Positions 27,301 to 36,300 of a DNA stretch of 64,000 nucleotides are shown piece after piece (position 1 is the stretch's first letter; every line of letters starts with the position of its first letter). The stretch comes from Aplysia californica. Its lineage: Eukaryota; Mollusca; Gastropoda; Aplysiida; Aplysiidae. The DNA lies in NCBI RefSeq assembly GCF_000002075.1, contig NW_004797502.1, positions 207,339-271,338 of the forward strand. Direction: 5' to 3'. Below the pieces are notes generated by a model. It ran no database searches. It saw only the letters and a list, made by a program, of their open reading frames with translations, and was not told where the DNA came from. The translations under genes were made by a program, and so were the position numbers.

Positions 27301-30300
27301 GTCTAAATAGTTACTTCTAGTACTTCAATATCTCTTTTTTGTTACCACAGTATACATCCTTGTCCACCCTATGTAAAGCTACTTCTTTAATTACGTTTAA
27401 CCTAAACATGTTTTAAGACAAAAAGTATCAGATTGGGAAAAAAAGTATAAACATATGTGAAGCAGCGTGGTGGAATCAGGCTCTCGTCAATTTTTGGGCA
27501 TATGGAGTTATTGGGGTCATCTTAAAGCTTGTTCATTTGTCTTGCTTTCAATGAAAAAATTACCCATCCATCTTCAATAGAAGTATAGATATTTTGAATG
27601 AAGGAGGTGGGGGTCACCTGGTTTAAGAGGTAAAATTAGTGAGAAAATGGCCGCCAAAACTTGGTAAATTCCAAAGCTGGAGAGTCCATAGAAACTGTAA
27701 ATTTATATTTTTGTACCTTCAATCAAAGTTTTCCGTGAAATCCTCAAAGGAATGTGTTTGTAAATGCACATAAAAGGTGTTGAGCCAAAAAACACAAATT
27801 TGATAAAAATTTCTAAGCAGGGAGAAAACTGCTGTTTTCTTCGATTTCATTATTTTGACGAGAGCCTGAATCCACCACGCTGCCTCACATATGAAATTGA
27901 CACCTGTTTTAACACTGTGAGATTATTAAAGAGTTTGGACCTCCAAATTTAGTGTCCATCTCTAATACAATTGAGCCATGTTGCAGAGAACCTTAAAAAC
28001 TTTGCCTTGATGAAAACTTTTTTTTTTTAAAGTTTAACAATGCCCCATTGCAGATTCAAACTAACACAATCTGCTCAACAGCCTGGCATCATACACTGAA
28101 CAAATGGACTACCCCTCCCTCAGACTTTTATGGTGAGAAAATATGTTTTACATGTGCAGCTAACTTCACAAAGTAGATTGCCCAACTTACTTTGTCCATT
28201 TGCAAAAAGGCTTCCTTCAGACTGTTGTAGTGTGACTGGATTCTCTTGTACAGCTGATTCCATATAGCGTCCCAGTCTACGATCTTTTGAGTCTCCATTA
28301 TTGGATGTATCCTGGGTGAACAGACCAATGGTGCAATGTAAATACAGAAGGCGTCGCTGTGATTCATTTTGTGATTGGCTATGAACTCTCTTTTAACACA
28401 GAAAGGATATTTAGGCAGTGAGAAATGCTATCATGTATTTATGCAGAGAGAAAAAGCATAAATGTCTTAACATGTATCTCTAAAGGCGCCAAACCAACTA
28501 GGGTAGAGAGAGGAAAAAAATGTCAAAACCCTAAAACATTCAAACTTCAAGAGAGTCATATAAGGAATTTGAAACAGGGTCTTTGACACCATATCGCAGC
28601 ATGATACCAACTGACCAAACAGTGTGCCCTTGGCCATTGGAAGCTGCGGAGCCCATATGAGATAACTATGCTTGATTTGGTATGCTTTAGAATGACGTGG
28701 CTTTACGGATTTTTAAAACTTGGTGTAAATTTTTTAATTTTGTCCTCAGTGACACTATGAAGCATTAATTGTTCTTACCTGTGGTTGGGTCGGATCGGTA
28801 GAGTTTGACCATTGCCAACAGTAACAGGGTTTTGAAATTTTTCTAGAAAAATTTCCCATGCAACTCTGCCACTGGCTTTGACACCGCATCTGCAAAATCA
28901 AAACATTGATTGTGAAATCATATGCTCAATTGAAATAGAGGCTTTTCACTAGCCATTTCTCAATATTGTTAACATCACAGATGATTATACTGACTAATCA
29001 CCTCACATAAAAAGTGCTCAAATGCAACATCAGAAAAAACGAAAAAAAAAAAAATTAACAAAAACAAGTGACCTAAGATATGGTGTGACAAAAAATAGAG
29101 TTAGCTCCTTTCAAGCCATATCTTGCCATGAACAAGATACCATTTAGAATTATTTTAATACAATGAGAAAACTAATTTTTTGAACAAACGTCTTTGAGGC
29201 ACTGCTTTGAAAAATTGACATACATTACATGGGACAAATACCCGTTAGACTTCAGCAACAAAAAAATGATCTTTTTTATTACTTCACCAAACAACATATA
29301 AGGTCTTGATAGATTAGCAGACACCAAATATAATAATACGAAAACAATAATTTCTAATAATGTATCAAAGAAATCAAATCATGACCCTCAAAAGGAGAAT
29401 ACTGAGCAAATAAAAAAAAAAAAACATTTTTCACTTCATACAGCAGGGCCCACTTTGCTCTTACTTTTCCATAAGGTGAACAAACAGCTGATCCGACATG
29501 GGCAGTGTGAAGCTGTTGAGGATGTTCTTGAGATCATCGATGGACACGTAGCCGTCGAGGTGCTTGTCAAAGGTCATGAAGGCTTTCTTAAGCTTCAAGT
29601 AGTTTGTCTTCATCTATCGTGAAAGGAGAAAGCATGAAGGTCAGAATATGAGAAGTTGCCTGCCCCTGCAGGTGGGGGCCCCAATAGTTTTACTATGGGG
29701 GAGTAAAGAATACACCTGTCGTGATACTGCGTGTCGTAACGGGTGACTAAAGGTGCATAGGTCCGGTCACCCGAAAAGAGCCAGTTTGCGGAGGGCCAAT
29801 TGCCCGACCCAGTAAAAACAGAAAGTTATAGAAACATGAACTAGCACGTCTATAATTTTTCTATCTTGGGAGATGGAGGAGCTTCTGTAAGACATGGAGT
29901 GACATCGAGCAACTAGCCCAGGATAGGAAAAGGTGGAAAGTGTTGTTTGCGGCCTATATCTTGACTAAGGGTGAGAAAGGAAATGAAGATGATGATGAGA
30001 AGTCACCAGGGATAAGAATTATACCCATTGCTCATAACAAGAATTTATTCTAAATTCAAAATTGTCTTGACTCTTTCTCAAGTGCAAACAATAGATTCTA
30101 TAACTTTTACAAGTCCTTTTATCTTTCATTACTCTATGACACATATTTAACACTTTTTCTCTTTTAATGTTGTCAGCATTATTTGAGCCTAAATGAGTGC
30201 TGAAAAGTGGAGCTAACTTGTGGAACCCATTAAAAACTAAAGATAATAACCATGAAAGATACACATTGGAAACAGGTTCTTTATGATCCGGTGAGAAAGG

Positions 30301-33300
30301 TGAAAGTGCCAAAACTCATCTGTGACCAGTGACAAATTTCTGGATTGTCACTTAAGTTTCCAGTCTATCAGAATATACAACTGTCTTTCGTGTCATCTCA
30401 GCCACCATTATCTTTACATGGCTTTCACAGTCCTTACTGTTATTGTTTAACAAGTCACAAAATATCCAAATCAGTTTTCAGCACACAGTTAAAATCAAAT
30501 ATTTCAGACTCTTCTCTCATTTCTCTCTTTAAAACTTATGTACAGCCAGGAAGAGCAATGCAAACCGCAATTTAAGAAGAAATAAATAAATAAATAAATC
30601 TTACTCTATTTCTGAATTCAATTTCGATCTGTTCGAAAGTCAAAGACTTGAGAAGTTTCTCATCCTCTTTCTGTTGTGACTTGAGCTGGCTGCTGGCGAC
30701 TTTACCAGCCGTTGAAGAAGGTGATGACATCTTAGGCCATTTCAAAGCTGAGGAGTTAAACAAAAGCATTTCTGTCTTAGATAATCACTCCAGTTATCCA
30801 TAGTTAAAAAACTTTTGTTTCACTTCACAATGTTTAATTGCTATACACAATTTACTGAATACAAAGTAGTGAGTATCAATAAAAAAAAAATGGTAGGCCT
30901 ACCTGCTTAGGGTATATTATGAAAAATAAAATAAAATAAAAGAGTAGGATTATTGGTTATTTGCATCATTCACAAAAACATGCTTTAAAAAAAATAAAAA
31001 ATTGCCTTCAATGGTAGCTTGATCAGTAAGAAAAAGGCTTTGCTCACTAGCACGAGATGTACCAACTCTCATGGTAAAATATACATGATTGTTTTATTTA
31101 TTTTCCTCTTCTTTTTTTCCATTAATTTCTCCATCTCTGTGCTCCAACCTCAAAATGATTTATTAGTAATTAATACTAAACTTAAGCAGAAATATGTAAA
31201 ATAAAGAATACAAAAAATCTAAAATTTGTTTAAAAAATATACCTTATGAAATGCCATCTAGATAGGTACTCATTTTTTTTTCATAGTACACTTATGTTCA
31301 TAATGCGATGTGCATATCATCATTGATTATGTTATGATTGTATGAATGTCTTCTTTTGCATTAATGTTAATCTGAAGAGCACATGTACGCATGTTCATTG
31401 ACTTATGTGTTTTGTGCTGAGATGAAGGTATTGTAAAGCACCCAGAACTGTATTGTATAGGAGTGGGGTCGTTTTAAAAGTCGTCTGAATTATTATTACT
31501 ATTATTATTATTATTATTATTATTAACATCATTATTATTTTTTTAAAAGAAATTAAACAAGAAAATCATGACATACCTCCAGCAGCTGAGTCACTAGTCG
31601 GAGCATTTATACTGTTTTTGACATTTACACCAAGTCTTTTCAGAAAGTCACGGTAGTTGACCAGACCTGTGTGATGGAAGTCGTACCGCAACCACAGCCT
31701 GAAAAGAGCAAGAAAGAGGAACTCTTAACATCTAGCACTTTCACCTTAAATAAATGTTACATAGAGTCACAAGAGTCTTTAGAAGCATTAATTGCACATC
31801 ATTTAATATAATTCTGTGTCTTTTTATAAAGAGAAGTTAAAGTAATAGTTATACAGTCTATACTCCTTCTGATAAAGAAAACTATTAACTATAGTACTTC
31901 AAAAAAGTTAAATAGATGTTCCTATTCCTGCTAAATTACCATCTCAGTTCTTCAGGGGAACATAAAGGAGATCACATACCTTGAGCCAGCCTAAACAAGC
32001 CTTGTCTAGTCAGTTTTACAACCACAGTGACACTATCGTACAGCATTTCTATACAAACATAACACGCTTGCACGTTTCGTGATTTTCAGAAAAATCCATT
32101 TAAAGAAGATGTGGATATGCTAGAGGTTCAAAGAAAACCTTTCTGACTCTGCCAATGAGCATCTCTTGGTTAGCAAAACATAATATTATTTGGGGTTTTT
32201 AAAGTACTAAAACACTGAGTAGTAATGCACATATGAGATACAATTGACTTGACTTCGGAGGGTTTATTAAGACTAGAGGAACTTTTTCTTTTTTAAGTGC
32301 CAGCAAAACTCTCCAAAAGCTAGTTCACAATGAATGTTCTACAACAACAACAAAAAACATGGAAGAGCCTTACTCCTGACAGAGTCACTTGGAGATCAGC
32401 AGTCCCAGTGGACAGCAGGCCATAAGAGGCATCGCAAATTAATAATGATGAATCCAAGAGACAAGACTGCAAGTTGCACACATCCACAAGTGGATATGAA
32501 GCTTTTAAAAACTCAAAATGTGACAAACACTTTTCTGCCAGAATTGGTCTCACTGGCTACAGCAGAAACCATGAGTCATGATAATCCTTATGTCTTCTGT
32601 TTCACTAAAAAATATTCTCTTCTATAGATGTAATGGTCATTGTCAGAGATTGATGGATGAACTATTATTAATTTAACAAAGATAAAGAAAAAAATCTTCT
32701 CTGCCTGCCATTAGCTACTCACTTATCAAACTGCTGATCTGTGAACTTGAAGCAATAGTTCTCCAGTACTCGTCTCAGCTCATGGCGTTGGATCTTCCCA
32801 TCCATGTTGTAGTCAAAAAGCTGTAAGCCTCGAACTACAGACCTTAGGTTGCCATTGACCTGAACAAAACAAAAAATTGGTTCTTACTTGTAGGCCTACA
32901 CTTCAGCTGAATAGTAAGTGAAATTCAAACCTAATCGGAAAACTCTCTGTTACAAGATGTTGAGAAAAAAAAGAAAAAGAAAAAAGAGAAATTGAAGAGA
33001 TGCCACAGAAGGTCTAATTTATGGGTGTTTTTTTTAACAAATTGAGAAAAAAAATTCCAACGTCAAAATGAGGAAAATGACTATGAAAATCTCTAAAACC
33101 TGAGAAAAAACTAGAACCCTCTCACCAGGGCAGTGCTACTGACTGAAGTTGTCGTTAGGCCATTCCCAAAGGGGGGATATTAACATGTTCCTATGGATGA
33201 TTTATCAATGTCATGTTCATACTGTGCTGGAACAATATAGGGGGAACTGCTGCTTTTTCTTTCCGCATCTTTACTATCCTCATTTTTCTTCTACTTATTG

Positions 33301-36300
33301 TATGTTTGTCACTCTCTTGTGAGCTGCTATTTCCGGGGTGCCTTTATAGTCCAAGTAGACTTTGTGCTGTTGAGGCTAGAGAGGTGAGCAGAGTAAGTCT
33401 GATTCCCAGCTTGGACTTCTCTGTTGACATCCACCCCTTGGCGATCATATGACTTTATGTAGTTGCGAGCGACGTAAAACCTTACTAAAACTAACTAAAC
33501 TAGAAATCAAATAGAATTTCTTTCAAACTTTAAACGATGAAAAGACAATGTTATATGTGAGCCTCCCCCATCCCATAATAACTTGCATCCTTGAAGCATT
33601 CTATGCTGTCAAAAGCATAAAAAAAACAAGAACACAAAAGACGCATTCAAAAGACCACATTTTAGATAAACGTCCGCTTCTATATGAAACAATTTTTTTA
33701 AGCTTCTTTATTCAATTCTTCTATTTTTTAATTTTATCAGCTTCCAGTAATTGATTTTTAGAGGTAGATTTACACTTCCTTAGCATAAAAAAAACACTGC
33801 TTGATTAACAAGATAAAATTTGTTAAGGAAAATAGATAATCAAAGGCTCAAAAGCATAAAATATGTGTATGCCAATTTACCCTGTCTCTGAGAAGTTTCT
33901 CTATCATGTCCATATTAACTTCTCGTGGCGCTGGAGGACCAGACCTGTGGAAGCACAGATAGGCCTATGGTCATAAAAGTAGAAAATTTACATTCCTGAA
34001 AACAGAAATTATTATCTCAATTATAACCACAAAAGAACAAGGAAAAATTAATATTGAAGCTATAAAAGCATTTTTAGGAGAATATCCAACTGATTAAGAA
34101 TGCCAAATCACTTTGATTGGGACTTTACATCATTTCAAACAATCACAATTTATTCTACCCTATGTTATGTCAAAAATTCTCAACTTTGAACATACAGTGA
34201 ATACTTTGACAGTTCCATCCACCCCTTTCTTCCTTAATCTGAGATAACTGACCATTGGTAGGAACAATATTTATCAATTTTTTCAATCTTTAGGTGTGCA
34301 TCATTTTTATTTGGCCTTGTTTTCTAACAACCACTAGCAATAAAACCATTGCCAGGTAGGGCCAATCAAACAAAAAACACACCACTATACAGCAGGCCTA
34401 TCATTCTAAATGCCAGTGAGAAAAAGAATGGAGAAATGATCCATTCTAAGAAACATCTGTTCATATTAGTTAATGAATAGCCTCTATCATATTCATCCTA
34501 CGTAAGCATTTGACGTCCTGAGAGAACATATTATATTACCTGACGCTTCTCATTTTGTTACTGGCATCTCCACCATAGAATTTTGTGAGAAAATCCACAT
34601 ACTTGACAACGGTACCACCTTTTACGCAATCGATCTGTGGCCAAAAACAAAACAATGTTCATTTGAAATTAGAAGAAATAAAAGAACTGACACCATTACA
34701 AATCAGAATTACATTATTCTCCACCTTGTTGCACAATTTCTTATATAAGTAATCTCCCCCCCTGCACACACACACGCACACACACAACATCCACAAAAAG
34801 TATTTCCTAGCAAGACTTTCAAGGTGCCTTAATTGAAGGCTTCGTAGGCAATTGGAAGTCTCTATCCATCACAACATCAGGTCCATTCTGAAAAGGATGA
34901 GGCACTTTTTGTGGTGATATTGACACAAATGCTCAAGGTATTTTGAGCACTCTAAACTAAAATTAACTACCACTTAGAATCAGTTAGATCAAATATATCA
35001 TGGAATCAAGCTCAAAAACATTTTAAAAAGTCAGTTTCAAAGAACGATAGGTTCTTTTTTCACAGACAAAATAAAAAAAGACACTGAAAATCAGCATGTA
35101 AGCAAAAATTCTAAGGATTGTGGGACTCTCCTTTACTTTTACAATTCACTTGTATCCACTCTCTTATTCCCAAACCAAGACATTATCACTCACCTTAGCA
35201 ACAACACCATCAAACTGCTCTGTGGTGAGGGGTAAACAGTAGGATTCTAACACCCTTCGAAACTCTCCCTTGGTGACTGTTTCATTTTCATCAACGTCGT
35301 ACATTTTGAAGGCCTTGAAAAAAAATTCAAATAGATTGTTTGAAATCAATTGCTGAATAGAGAGATTATGACTTTCTCTAGTTTGACGTTGAAATAGAAA
35401 ATGAATCATTTGACTGTATGAAGGATAAACAGAAAAAAAACAACAGAAAGCAGCAGAGAATTATGAATAATCATAGCGCATTGAGGGAAATTCTCTCAAA
35501 TTAAGTTTATAAAAATGACTGAAAAATGCGACAGAAAATGCACACAAAAAAATGTTACTATATTATATCCTTTTTGAATCTTGACTTTAATGAATATATG
35601 TGTCAGAGGCTATTTAATTGACTCCTAGAATTATGATGAAGCAATAAAGCACACAGGCATAAATACCATCTTTGGGGTGTGGAAAAAAACAAAAAATTAT
35701 TAGGCCTGATAGAAAGGACTCACTGCTGAGAAAACAGAAAAGTCTACAGTAATTAAAACACAGGTGTCAAATTCAAGACCAGTGGGCTACATCCAGCTCC
35801 CTTGAACGCTTATATCCCACCTGCGAGAGAACTTTAGAACTATGTTGTCCATCCTGTGAATCTCACAACACAGAACCTAACTCCAAACATAATCAAGCGT
35901 GTTGCCAAGAAAAGAAGCCAAACACCCAGCTCTGACAAATTTTGGCATAAAATAAGAGTAAAAATTGGTATTACTTGATTCATTATCATTTCAAAATTTG
36001 TCTGATATAATTTCTATGGTTGTATATAAAAGGTGAAGTTTTCCATTGCTCCGTGAGTGTTTATCCAGTTTGGTCCACAATCTGAAGAGTAATTAGGGTT
36101 TGGCCCTCTGAGCAATAGAGTGTAACACCTCTGGTTTAATACTATATCCAATCACGCGCCGCGCAGAGGGCGCAAAACTTTTTATCCCCACGGACAAGGA
36201 TACTGATGCGGTACTCGCTATATGACACCGTCCCGAGTGGGCAAAAAGCTAAAGAAGAGTTTCAAACAGCTGTAAATATTTGACAATCACAAACAAATAT

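Noticed and set aside
30019-30312. 97-codon minus-strand frame in EFCAB6 intron 8
   Set aside because: Lies next to LINE remains, shows no domain, and cannot be joined to the EFCAB6 exons.
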